Below, one piece after another: positions 36,166-48,500 of a DNA stretch of 64,000 bases. How positions within the stretch are numbered: the first letter of the stretch is position 1; every line of letters begins with the position of its first letter. Location: contig NC_057921.1 of assembly GCF_018873765.1 (NCBI RefSeq), positions 65,771,557-65,835,556 of the forward strand, given 5' to 3'. A program made the translations under genes and the position numbers. Source of the DNA: Telopea speciosissima. Taxonomy: Eukaryota; Streptophyta; Magnoliopsida; Proteales; Proteaceae. Under the pieces are notes generated by a model. The model was not told the origin of the DNA and did no database searches. It was given only the letters and a program-made list of their open reading frames with translations.

Positions 36166-37066
36166 TGTTGCGTGTGGAAATCTTCAATGCTTAGTTCGCC
36201 CACGGATGAGCCTGCAAAGACCAAGTGATGAGCACAAGAGAGCCGGTGTGGCTCCGGCCTAGGACTCTCCGATGCTAAAGTTAGATCACTAGTGCAACAG
36301 CGTAACTGCTAGTAAAAGTGAGATGATGAATGGTGCTCCATACCTGGGTATTTATAGAGTGAGGATGAGATGAGGCGGTTGGGAGAGTCCTAGTATGGTA
36401 GGAGTCCTTCTTTTGGAAGGCTCTCTCGCGTAGAGCGGAGTGGAGAGCTATTTTCGGGGTTGGGCTCTTATTAAGGTAAGAGTCCATGTAAATTGTGATT
36501 TCGTATTGCGCTGGGATCGAGGCTCGATCCTTATCCCATGATTCTCGGGATGTGCTGACGTGGCCCCGTGATCCCCGATGAGGCGCTATGGTAGCCTCTG
36601 TGGAGGAGGGCTCGGCCTCGGAGGTCAGCCTGGTAGGTCGGTCTTGGCAGTCACCTCGGCCTGAGAGGTCGGCCTATTAGGTCAGTCTCGGCAGTCAGCT
36701 CGGCCTAGGATGTCCTGTGTATGCTTGGTCAGGAGTTTATGGCTGACTTGTGTGAGCTCGGCCCAGAGCTCCGCCTCAGCCCCGACTGACTTGTGTGAGC
36801 TCGGCCTCGGCCTCGGCTTCAGTGCTCGGCCTCGGCTTTAGTGCTCGGTCTCGGCCTCGGCTTTAGTGCTCGGTCTCGGCCTCGGCCCTCGGCCTCGGCT
36901 TCAGTGCTTGGCCTCGGCCTCGGCCCCGACTGACTTGTGCGAGCTCGGCCTCGGCCTCGGCTTTAGTGCTCGGTCTCGGCCTCGGCTTCAATGCTCGGCC
37001 TCGGCTTCAGTTCCAGTACGTTTACGTGGTAGCTTTTGGTTGGTTGGGGGATTTTATGACACATCA
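36166..37066 (-). repeat. 5' LTR of the gypsy element (901 bp)
   Basis: Starts TGTTGCGTG at 36166 and ends GACACATCA at 37066, followed by GCAGT. It is shorter than its partner because it has fewer CTCGGCCTCGGC minisatellite units. Confidence 0.9.
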
Positions 37067-38201
37067 GCAGTTAACCTCTAGAAGTCCATAGCCTCTTTCA
37101 ACCCCAATACTTCAATCCAGTTGCGCGGAAATTTTGCAAGGATCATTGGAATACATAATATTGTCTTTACAAAGAAATACTTTAGGCTTCCTACTAGAAT
37201 GGGAAAAAAACAAAAAGGCTACCTTCCTAAAAATCTAGGATATGACCCTAAACAATATTGTAGGTTGAAAGGAAAAAATGTTATCCCTCGCTGGTAGGGA
37301 AGTTATTATGAAATTGATTATGATTGCAATTCTTGCATATACTACAATCCATTTCAAACTTCGTAATGAAAGGGTGTTCTTAACAACCCAGGCTGCAAAA
37401 TCCCAAAGGGAAAAAATTGAAAAAAATGGAAGACTGTAGGTTGCTTGGAATTGTTTATGCAAGCCAAAACTTGAAGAAGGGCTTGGTATTAGAAAATTCC
37501 ACATTCATAATGAAGCATTACTTGTAAAGTTGGGCTAGCAACTTCTTAATTAACAACCATAATTCTTTGTGGGCTTGTCTACTTTGTAGTATATATTACC
37601 ATAATGACAATTTTACACGAGTACAATGAACACAACCCCTCTAGGCATGGAGGAGCATACTAAAAGGGAACCCTACTCCAAAAAGGTTTACGATGGATGG
37701 TAGAGACATTCATGTGTGGAGTGACCATTGGGTTCCCTCTCTTTCTCAAAATTCATTCTTCTCAACCTCCAGACTGCACAACAGTTTGGGTGCCACAGCT
37801 TATAACTAGTGATGACGCCTGATATAGCTCCAAGTTGAGGAACCTTTTTACTCCAACGGAAGTGGAGTATATTCTCAATATAACCCTTAGCTTTGAGGAC
37901 TATCAAGATAAAGTCTGTTGGAACCCCCATTCAAAAGGACTATTATATGTGAAGTCTGCATACCACCTGGGAGCTTCCCTTCCTTAACGTACTAGCATCT
38001 CTAATTCCAAATTCAGTTAATCCCCAAGCGAGTGTGGAAAACTTTGTGGTCATCTAGAGTGGAATTTTTATCCGCTATTGTAACTGCAGTGTTCGCTGTG
38101 CACACATCGCTGTTGCTGCACCGCACAATGCGCACAGCAACAGATAAAGGTCCTCTAGAGTGCCCCCAAAGATTCAAAATTTCAAGAATAGTCTATTTTA
38201 G

Positions 38202-39060
38202 AGCTGTCAATCTATGGTATTTGGGACCGACTTATTGGGTTTTCAGATATGAAGGGTCAATTCTAGGGCTTTGGGATCAGATCGAAATCAACATGGACTG
38301 ATTCAACCCCCAATTATGAGTTCAAAATCATTGATAGTAACAAAGGAGAGAAGAGCGAAGTCCCTTTTGTGCAAAGTGAAGGGTAAAAGAATCTTCAACC
38401 ATAAAAAGGTGGGGATGTTAGAATCGAGTCGATCCCTTCACCATGATTTCATGTGGAGATAAAATATTTGAGCGTTGTTTTTAGGAAGTACTTGAATGTA
38501 TTTTTCACGAGGGGAAAAACTAGAGGGAGAGATACACACATAAATCAATCATCATACTACTATGATTTTCGTCTCATTATGTTTTTTTTTCCTGGTATTC
38601 AAATATAACACTGAAATTCGACGACTTGTACCATATGTAAATTGTAATTTCAGTGCATCAAAAACTGGCTCCCACCGATAGCTCAATCAAAACTACATCA
38701 TTGAAACCTAAATTTGAACCGATGGGTTAGTAAACGAACTGGTGTTGGACCTAGACTGATTATTAGTTGGTCATTCATGATACTTTATCGTGGCCTGAAG
38801 AGCACTTAAAATGGGACATATAATCAATTAGAAATGAACATTTATAGACTATTAAAAACTTGCCCCGTTTATAGCTTGGCTAAACCCAATTTGCCCATTT
38901 AAAGACCAGTTTTAAATCGACAAGAGGAGTGGAATCCATGTGACTGGCCCTAGAGTATACTTGTACGAGGACATGATCCACGTTCACCGTGCGAGACCTT
39001 AAATTGATGTAAACCAAATCACCCAACCGAAACTGACCAAACCAACCGGTTGACACCCCT
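38202..39060. repeat. possible inverted-repeat element upstream of the ORG1-like gene
   Basis: The left part begins AGCTGTCAATC and the right part ends CCGGTTGACACCCCT. Words of the AACCGA/TCGGTT type recur inside. This layout is common for decayed plant MITEs. No target duplication or coding frame was seen. Confidence 0.3.
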
Positions 39061-39260
39061 CAGTGTAAATGTGTAATCTTCAGGGAGTGGGGTGCCTAAT
39101 TAATGGATTGACAACGATGACATGGAGAAACCAACAAGAGGAACTCCCATAGATATTTGCAGAGCAGACGCAGACGTGAGGAGTCCCCATGGAAAAACAC
39201 CTCAAGCGCTCTCTAACACGCAACTCTCACACTCTCCCTTTTGGCATTCTTCCCCTCCAC

Positions 39261-39269
39261 GTATATATA
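39261..39269 (+). promoter_or_regulatory. TATA-like box for the ORG1-like gene
   Basis: GTATATATA is preceded by CACGT and followed by CT-rich leader DNA, about 285 bp upstream of the chosen start codon. This implies a 5' leader of roughly 250 nt containing a short upstream frame that begins with ATG at 39468. Confidence 0.45.
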
Positions 39270-39552
39270 CTTAAGCTGTTCTGTTACGCACTGTTACACT
39301 ACTCAGCTTCTCTCTCATTTTCATTTCGCACCTTTGTTTTAATTGTTAATTTATTTAATTCGCACGCCATTCCTGGTACTGGAGTAACTGGACCGCTGGT
39401 TAGTAATCTCCCGCCAACTCTCTCCCCCCCCCCCCCTTCTACGTAATCAAGGAGTTAAGAGAAGAGATGGTTCCTGTGGATCCGGAGGTTGATTCAACAT
39501 ATGTGATTTATCGACCTAATTTTTGAATTTGGATGTTCAGAGTTTGTAGTTA

Positions 39553-42500
39553 ATGGCGTTATGTGGAATTGGATTCAAACCGGGATCGGAGGGTCTCGAA
39601 TTAGTATATTTGAGAGGAAATTCGTCGAGAAAACTGATTGCAGCAGCTCGAACAAATTGGAGCAGCACTTATCGATGGAGAACGCGTTGGGCAGTAAGGT
39701 GTTCGACGGAGAGAGCCGCCTTTCCGTCGGAATCAAAAGAAAATGTGCAAACGGCTGGATCTATTTCCATGGAGGAAGAATTGGAAGCTGTTACGAAGTT
39801 TAAATTGTCCGATTTTACGATATGTGATTGCGTCAGTATTGGGCTTGGTGGTAGAGTACGTAGAATAGTGCATAGTATGTTATTGTTATTTTTATTTTTT
39901 AACGGTAAGGAGATTTTTATAGTGGACGTGTTTCTGATTCTTTTCTGTTTTGAGATATGACAGGCAGATGAAGTGGTTCTTGAAGCGATAGTGAAGGATT
40001 CTCACAGGTTAGTTTTAAGTTCTGTTGCTTATTTCTGATTTGATTTGGCAGAGAAGTGTTTCTTAGAGGCTGGAATCATGCATTTGCAGCCCATTGTATA
40101 ACAAGAAAGTTGTGCTTCGACGACTTACTAGTTCTCAAGCCCAGCGTAGAGGGAGGCGAGCCATAGAGGTTGATGGATGGCTTGTTTTTTCACCTGTAGA
40201 TATATAGTTCTGAAATTTTCATTGTTTATTGCTGCTCTGTGTTGGTTGATAATTAGATGTCTTCTTTTGTTTTGTTTTGTTTTGTTTTGTTTACATCTTT
40301 CTTAATTGTCTTGCAGGTACTAAAAAAGTTAGCCCGGCGCAGGCTTATGTATCATTCATATTCAATGCAAGTCTATGGCTATGTTTCTCCATGTACTACT
40401 GATGACCGCAGTTCATTTACCCTGGTTCATGGGGTAGGTCTCTCAGAAAATTAATTACCAGAAGCTGATGAAATCATGAGATGTCAACAATGCGATTTGT
40501 TGGCAGAAAAGACCAGAGAGAGATACGTTGCCCCTGTCTTCACTTTATGGATGATTCTCATTAAGAGAGTAGAAACCAATGGGTCTCTTATCCAGTGGCC
40601 TCTTTGGAAAAGATGAGGCATGACTCAATGAGTTTAATGGTTATAAACTTATTATTATCCATAATAGGAAATTTGTCCCTTTGTGTAAGAATTATCTTAC
40701 CGGCCACTCTTTGTTTGTGGGATCAGGGGCAAGATGTTCTCTAGGTCCCTGCCTATGACATGTATGTCAGAGGCAGGGAAGATGTAATTTTCCCCGTCCC
40801 ATTCAGTGCCATAATTTTCAATTAAGTAATTCTTATCATTTTCATTTAGAAAGATTAAAGAATTCCTCAACGCAGCCCAATGGAGTGAGAAAACTACTTA
40901 TTTATTCATTTGCAGTATCATGGTAGTTATTCTCTGAGACATTGGCTTCAATTATCGGACTGGCTTCCAACCTTAGAAGCTACTCTAGCATTGGATGAAG
41001 AGTGCGTTAGAAAGGTGGGGGATGACACTGTTGGTGGACCTGCTATTTCTCGACAATTGCGGCTTACACGAATTTTAATGAGGGATCTCTTAATTGGAGT
41101 ATGTATTAGTTTATGTAGTTGTAAACAGGTTAGGTATTATTTGTACAACCACAGAGGATGTCTGGATCAAAATAATTGTGTTTTTCTTGTTGACCTTTCT
41201 CAGGTGAATTACTTGCACAGCAATGGACTTGCCCATACTGAGCTAAGGCTAGAGAATATACATATAAGCCCGGTGGATAGGCATATTAAAGTGAGTTTCA
41301 ATTGCATCTGGCCTTTATTAGAACTGTTACTGCACGTCGTGCAAGGGTGGTCAAAGTAGCCGGTTGATGCCTTGTTGTTTTGGCATTGTAAACTGATATT
41401 TTGTTGATTGTTGCGTAGCAACTATCTAATATAATATTTATTAAATTTCACTCGTTTTTTACTGCATTACTAATATTTTATTTTTACTTATATAAGTGTC
41501 AAAAGCTTTATTCAAATAATAAAGTTAAGCAATTCTGAGATTCAAATCTTCTGTCAGTATAAAACAATTTCCACTTCCACAAATCTTATATAAACACCAA
41601 ATGGAAGACTGTGTTAGGGTTTGGTCGGTGTATAGATAGCTAATCCACTATCATGTACACACACTGACCATGCTTCCTTAATTGGTGAACTGCTGGGTTT
41701 TGATTTACTAGCTATCATCTAAGTGGCGCTTTAGTGTTACTCCATGTTGCTCACTTTCATTGGTAGGCAAGGCTAATTTTTCGTAAGTTGAGTTAAAAAT
41801 GTGTCTTAGTATGTGAACATATGCATATCTGCCTCTCTTTCTCTCTCTGCCGAGTTCTTGCGATACAGTTATGTACAAATGAGTCTTTAGGATGTGTGAG
41901 ATATGTTTTGGATGGACAAACAATTTTCCCAAATATTTTGCAATTCGAACTTGTTGAACTGCTCATACTGTTCGAATTTATGCTGTCTTCCCAAGTCTGT
42001 GTTACGTTACAGGACCAAAGAAAGTTGGTCCTAGAACAATCACAAAACTACAAAATTATTAGCTCTACATCCTAGGCTACCAATCCAGTTGTCTCATTCA
42101 ATACTGATCAAGTAAAAGAAGGACTAAGTTTGATTTGGGTTGGAATTTAGGATAGATCAAGATGGTTTGATTATGTAGAAGAATGTATTTTATGTTTCTT
42201 AGATGAAAGAGATGGAAAAATTTCTTGTTGGGCTAGTTTGATTTCATCCTGCTATCTGTGCCTTACTTGTCTATCTGTACATTTTTAAAATAACTTTTAA
42301 TAGGTGGGGATTCTAGGAAATGCTGCTGATTTCTATGACAATACTCCAAATAATAGTGCTATGGATAGTAATATGGAAAGGCGACGGATGATGATTGCAT
42401 TCGACATGAGGTAGGATGGGAAATTGTTGATGTGTCAGATTCTTGTGTGTGAGTTTTGTTTGATATGTTTTTGAAGCATATTTCTTTTTGTGTGTATTTC

Positions 42501-45500
42501 TTAGATGTGTGGGGTTTATGATGGCAAAGATGGTGCTTCGGGAGCTGATGGACCCTTTGATATTCATGAAGTTCAAATCTTTCCTCACTAGGGTACAACA
42601 TGCCACCTCCCTTTTTAAACTTAATTTCGCCATGACTGGTTGATGAAAATTTATTTGGATTCTTTGTCGAATGCAACAATACCATTTTGTGAGCTTAAGA
42701 TTTTGGCCTTTGGGATCACTGGAACGTATGTATTGAACTTATGCCAGATAAATTGACAATATGCAGGGATATCATAAGCCTTTTCAATGGTTGGTTTGCT
42801 CTAATTTGCATTACTGTTTACATCCTGAAACTTGGTACTATAGCTGTGCAGTGGAGAGACTAAAACGGTGAAGCTTATTGTCCATTATTATGGATTCAAT
42901 GAAGTTGCCATGCTGGACATATGTTGAACTAATTTATTTATCGAACTATTTGAGTGCTCTATGAGTTTTTGCAACTTGGAAAGTCTTTCTTCTGCCCTCT
43001 TCCTTCTCTTTTTCTACAACAACAACAACTACTAAGCCTTATCCCAACTAAATGGGAGTCGGCTACATGGATCCGTGCAAAGCCAAAGAAAATAAATTAC
43101 ACAAGTACAAAGAAAGGAACACAGAAACGTCAACAACAACTCAGAAATAACCCACCTAAATGGGGTTGGCTACATGAATCCTTGCCCTCCAATCAGCTTT
43201 ATTTGAGATCATACTTAATACAAGACCTAAACCATGCATGTCTTTCTTCACTACTTCTCCTAAGGTCATTTTCGGGCTGCCCCTACATCTTTTGGTTCCT
43301 TCGATCTGGATCAGATCACTCCTCCATACTGAACCCCCACAGATAGTTCCATGTAGTTTGACTTAAGAAGCTCCTAGTGTTGAAATTTACAAACATATCC
43401 TAGTGGCTAGTTTGCAGAAATTTCCAGAACTGTTTGATAGTTCTCTCCATGTATTTGCTCAATGGTTTTTATGCTGAAAAGATGGACACAACCAGTTTTA
43501 GGTTTACTTACCAACTGCATAAAATTTAGGATTTAGCTTACCAACTGCATACAATTTCTAATTTTGGCACCTATTTATTCAAACCATATATTAGAGTCTA
43601 ATATGCAAAATTGTAGTGATCATTGTTTATAGATTTTCAAAACGGACATTTGGTGTAAATGGTTGTTTTAAACTTAATCTGGATAGATTTGGTCCTCAAC
43701 AGAGTTTGCATAATTGTTCATTGCTTTCAGCTTTTAGTACTGAAGTTTCCATCTTCTCTCAAAGCGCAGGGAAACAACCCATCATGCTTGCGTGAATTTC
43801 TATTGCCAATCCTTTGTAAGAGTTCCCCTTCCGGGAATGCTGGATTGCAAGTTAGTATCAACCTTTTGTAATCCCCAGTTTCTAGAACCATTTCCAAATT
43901 TTTACTTGTAGATCTAATGGTTTTGTATCTTTTGTGAAGATACTTGATCGGAACTGGGGAGCAGGTTGGCATCTTCTATCCTTGTTGCTTGCGACAAAGC
44001 CTTCTGAGCGATTAAGGTAGACATGAGTTAGAATTGATCTCTGGAATCTGAATTTCACTATTTCAAAATGCAATTTTGCTTGTCTATTTCTGGATGTCAC
44101 TATTTCAAAATACACTTTGCTCGTAATATTTCTGGATTTCACTATTTCATAATAGAATTTCGCTTGGTATGTTTGTATTTCTCATCAGTTCTGCCAACTA
44201 TACTATCCTGGGATGTTCAAGTTACCTTAATTATCTAACATGTAGGTGCTTGTCCACTCATCTCTTCTGGTTGGGGTTCTGGGGCTATATACTTACGGAA
44301 CCGTTGATTGGTTTAACTTCCAGCTATCACTTATCTAATCCTTCCAGTTTTACATTGCTCAATCCATTGCCACTACTTGGGTTTTGTCTGGGAAACCCTG
44401 TAAACCTAAATGCCAAGATGTTCATGCTTGTATGTTAATAGTAGAATATTAAGGTTCCAGGAAAATAGTCATTCAACGAATGCATTAGATATGGAAATTT
44501 TTTAGATTGAGTACATATTTTCTCTTTTAAATGTCATTTGAATGATATTGAAAAAACTAAAGAAATATATTGTTTTCTCTAACATGTTAGCTGTTGTCTT
44601 AATACTGGATTTTTTTTTTGTTTTTTAAAATCTGATATAAATGTATACTTCATAATTATTAAAGAATGCAAACAAGAAGTGTGTTTATGATCCTGTGTTG
44701 TAGATAATGTTACTAATGATTGTCATGTATTGGGTTATCAAGCAGTTGTTTAGATTCCCTGAGGCATCCTTTCTTGTGTGGACCAAGATGGCGTGTAGAT
44801 GCATCGATGGGCATCATCAGATGGGGTCTAGGTTCAACTGCTGTTCGAATTACAGAGGAATATATTTATGTCCGGCATCAGGTAAATGGTTTTTTTTTTT
44901 TTTTTTCTTATTTTCTGTTGTCAGTAACTCTTTTACAACTTTGGCATTTTATGGGTTTTTGAAATAAATTATTTAATTTCCTTGTTGCTAGTTTCCATTT
45001 CCTTTCTTTAAGCACTGGCAAAGACCTTATTGTAGGTACCTATGCAGAGACTTTTAATACCCTTCCATATGTCATTTATTCTGTGGAAGCTGTATCAGGT
45101 GTACAGATGGGTCATAGGTGAAGGAAACTGAATATAGAAATAGTAAAGCTGAAGCCATATTTAGGCCATTGTAATGATATGGAAAATGCAGCAAGGACAC
45201 AGTGGATCTGCAATTCCTGACCTGAAGTATCCAACCTGGTAACACGGGGTTCAGCTGGCATTTTCAACCCAGTTGGTATTTTTTATTATTTTTGGGTGGT
45301 TGGGGGGGGGGGGGGAGTGAACCTTGAGCACTTAGCTCCTACCCTTGGTGTGCAACCAACTCTATCTGAGCATTTTAATTAGAACTTGCCGACCTGATCC
45401 TGCAACCTGATCTCTGGCTTAGATTGGATATCAGAACCAAGAATAGTGGGTTGTGTGTTTAGTTGTTATCCTTTTTGATTCCCAACCCAAACTTGATCCA

Positions 45501-48500
45501 CTGCTACTTGTGGACACATTTATCTGCAATACCCTACTAATACTTCCACATTGCTTTATCAATATTATGAAAGGGTCATAAATTGTCTATTCTACTAGAA
45601 TCCTTGTGTTGAATTATCTAACTGGTATATGAAAATGCCAACTGCTATACAAACCCAAGGTCCCAGAGTTAGTCAATTCGGTATTCTTCCTAACACCTTG
45701 GAATGTCTTTAGAGGTTAATAGTTTCCTGTCTTTCACTGGCGTATATCAAATGATGCAAACGCAATGGTGTAACTCACTATTGCTATTTCCACCAACATG
45801 GTAAGAGGAACACAACCCACTCACCTGGAAATTTGTCCATTTATTCTATGATTTCCAACCATCCAGAACAATGTGATAGATTGGATTGATACAAGCTTTC
45901 ATGTGGAGGATTTCAGAACAGTTGCTTTTCCCATTGGACCTGATGTTGACTATCACATTGTGCATGCGCATTGCTTGCAAAGTCATTTCTGACTCACATA
46001 CCCTTCCGCAGTTTGAAAACCAAACTTTATTGGAGTAAACCAAGGTTTGAAAACTCGTTTTGTTTGCTGATTCGGTCAGACCGAGATGAGCGAAATACCG
46101 AAATTTCAGCCAAATTTTGCTGAAACAGTGTATTTTTTTCCCATTGGTTTTGATTGGCCATTTCGGGGGCAAATGGCTGAAATTAGCAAAATTTCAGCGA
46201 AACAGTGCTAATTCTGGGTTTCGCCTTGGACATGTCGAAATCAGCAAAATTTCACCATATGCATTAAATTGTTTCTCCCCTAGGAACAGGCTTATTGTTG
46301 TTTCTTGGGGCCTACCCCTCTCCTTGCTGCAGCCCTCTGTCCCCTCTTTCTGAGGGATGGGTATTGCTTTTCTTTGTCTTGATTCTTCTGTAATGCTTTT
46401 TCTTCTTCCACTATTCTTGGGGCTTCCTGTATTTCTTTTTCCTTTTGGTAATGGATTTTTATTCACCCAAAAGAGGGGGGGGGGAATTGTTGGATGGAAT
46501 AACCCTTTGTATTTGTATCTGTCTTTTGGGAGTACCAAATCTTATTACTTTTTATATCTTCAACCATTACTGTACCCTCAGTCCCTCACTAATTCCTGGT
46601 TAACTTCGATCATCAAATTGCTGGACAACTAAAATAGATGAAAAGACGTAAGGAGCAGAAGGTTTTCTAATGGTTTTATTTTCCTGGTCTTAGCGTAACA
46701 GGCTCGCTTACTTCATTGAATTGATGGAGATGTTGAATCCTTACCCAAAGACTAAGGTAACTTCCTATCTTAACATTATTTCTTAAGTTATTTTTTTTAA
46801 TTCATTGCCCATCCTCCTGTACTGTGCTTGGGATTGTACAATTGCGGCTTCAAATTGACTTCTGTTCAGAGAAACCTGATGGTGTTGAGTGTCCCCATTA
46901 CCTTAAGAGTGTTTCCCTGTCAAAAATTGAATTCATAATTTATTTGTTTGAAGCAGTTTAGGGTTTTCTTCAGCTGTAAATAGGAAATACAGATATTGTT
47001 TTTGCGAACAGCAGTTTCAATTGGAAGATGGAAAAATTTAGCTGTCAGTCAATAACCTAAGTCTCTGACCAGAGCTGGCAAGGGAATTTGCAACCAAGGG
47101 AATTTGCACACAATGAAATGAATGATAATCTCCTCTCACTTTGATTTGATAGTTGTAGGGAATCACAACATCATCTTCCTTGCTGAAGTATTTCTATTTG
47201 TTAAACAGCTAAACATCCTTCATTATAGAGAATTGCAATAGTATCTTCCCTGACATTTGTAATGAATATTTATCTTTCTTATCTAGAAAATGTAAATGCT
47301 ATGGTATCTATCTTATCTTTAATAGACATTTACTTTTGTGGAGCATTGCAGTCATATCTTCCTTCCTCGGGAGACCCAAAAAAAAGAAGGAAGAATTGCC
47401 AAACTGCCTAACTGATGGCAATGTACAGGCCGCACTTTAAATCCCTTCATAGAATAAAAAAGGTGTACCCAGTGCACGAGGCTCCCACCACTGCAGGGTC
47501 TGGGGAGGGTCATAATGTACAAGCTGCATTTTAAATCCCTTCACAGGATAAATATGTAAATAAACCTAGATCTGAAGTTTCTTCAACTTCTCTAGCCCGG
47601 GGGCACTGTCAAAATTTCTCATATAAGGAAATTAGGTACCTTCTCATCCTTTCAACAAGTATGCCAGAGTTGGCTTGGTCAGTGAACTTGGACAATCATT
47701 GATACAAAATCTTTAGTTTTATGGATCCCTTGTCCTTTCCAATTAAAGTCTGTGTTTGCATCATCATAATCAGATGCCTTATGAGAAATTTGCATTGTTT
47801 CATATGGACTTCATCGGCTTGAAGGAAATTACCTGCTTCATCTCTCCCATCCTTTCCCGGAACCAATGTGATTTATAACTCCACCTAATTTTTTGGAGTT
47901 TGAAACTCAATGAAGTGAGCAAATACATCATCCGTCAACTTTAAATCACAACGCAACCCTATTATCAGAATATCTAAATAGTGTGGCCTTTGGGTGTGGA
48001 GGCGATGCACTAATTGTTTGTACAGAATAATGGCTATAAGACAAGTGTAAAACCAACAATGGTACCTTTTTCCTTTTCTAACCCCTCCCCCCTCAATCTT
48101 GTCATAATTTATACTCAATTTTGAATCTGCAGAACTGGTTGAAGTTCCTACCAGGAAGATGGCGTCTGTTGTACAGTACAGGAAGGCATATAGGGTTAAC
48201 TCTTCGCCAGACTTCTTCCAGAGTTCTTATTGGTGATGTTCACCTTACTGTTACACGAAATTCTAATTCGACAACTACCCTCTCTGTCACCTCTGACATT
48301 TGCTTCACAGTTATTATTGGGCGGGATTGGCCCCATGACAAGACTGGGATAGCCGGGAAATTGCAGGTGGGCTCTTTAGCCAGATTAACTGCTGGCAGGC
48401 GACTATACCTTAAGGAAGAGAATGCCAGGGGCTCCAGCTCACCTAAGGCTCAAGAGTCATCAGCTCAAAAATTGTCCAGTAGAAAGTGGAGGAGGGCAAG

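Larger units (their letters stand above)
31213..37066 (-). mobile_element. Ty3/gypsy LTR retrotransposon with gag and protease only (TR-GAG-like)
   Basis: Two LTRs start TGTTGCGTG and end GACACATCA (TG...CA) and are flanked by GCAGT duplications. The element reads on the minus strand, so the 5' LTR is 36166-37066 and the 3' LTR 31213-32233. Just inside the 5' LTR is a primer-binding-site-like TGGCGCCGTCTGTGGGAA. Just outside the 3' LTR is a purine tract GAGTGGGGGGCC. Gag and a damaged protease (VLIDTGASVDLM) are recognisable. After the linker MKFPTENGIREIRGDKK no reverse transcriptase, RNase H or integrase follows; minisatellite DNA leads straight to the 3' LTR. Several in-frame stops break the polyprotein. 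It must depend on other elements for movement, if it moved at all in this form. Confidence 0.92.
30913..38055 (-). mobile_element. L1-type LINE remnant, inverted in the middle and split by a gypsy element
   Basis: A T-rich run at 30913-30927 is the reverse of a poly(A) tail. From there to 31207, and again at 37072-37130, the minus strand encodes an RNase H-like region (FVNRDADVCAHKLSK; EVLGLKEAMDF). From about 37135 to 38055 the plus strand encodes the end of an L1 reverse transcriptase and the start of the zf-RVT region (LPTRMGKKQKGYL; LSLAGREV; WVPSLSQNSF-like text; VKSAYHL). Both parts carry stops and frameshifts. The opposed orientation fits twin-primed insertion. The gypsy element 31213-37066 was inserted later. 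Confidence 0.6.

Noticed and set aside
42313..42685. Minus-strand frames opposite ORG1 exons 7-8
   Set aside because: Antisense shadows of the ORG1-like coding exons.
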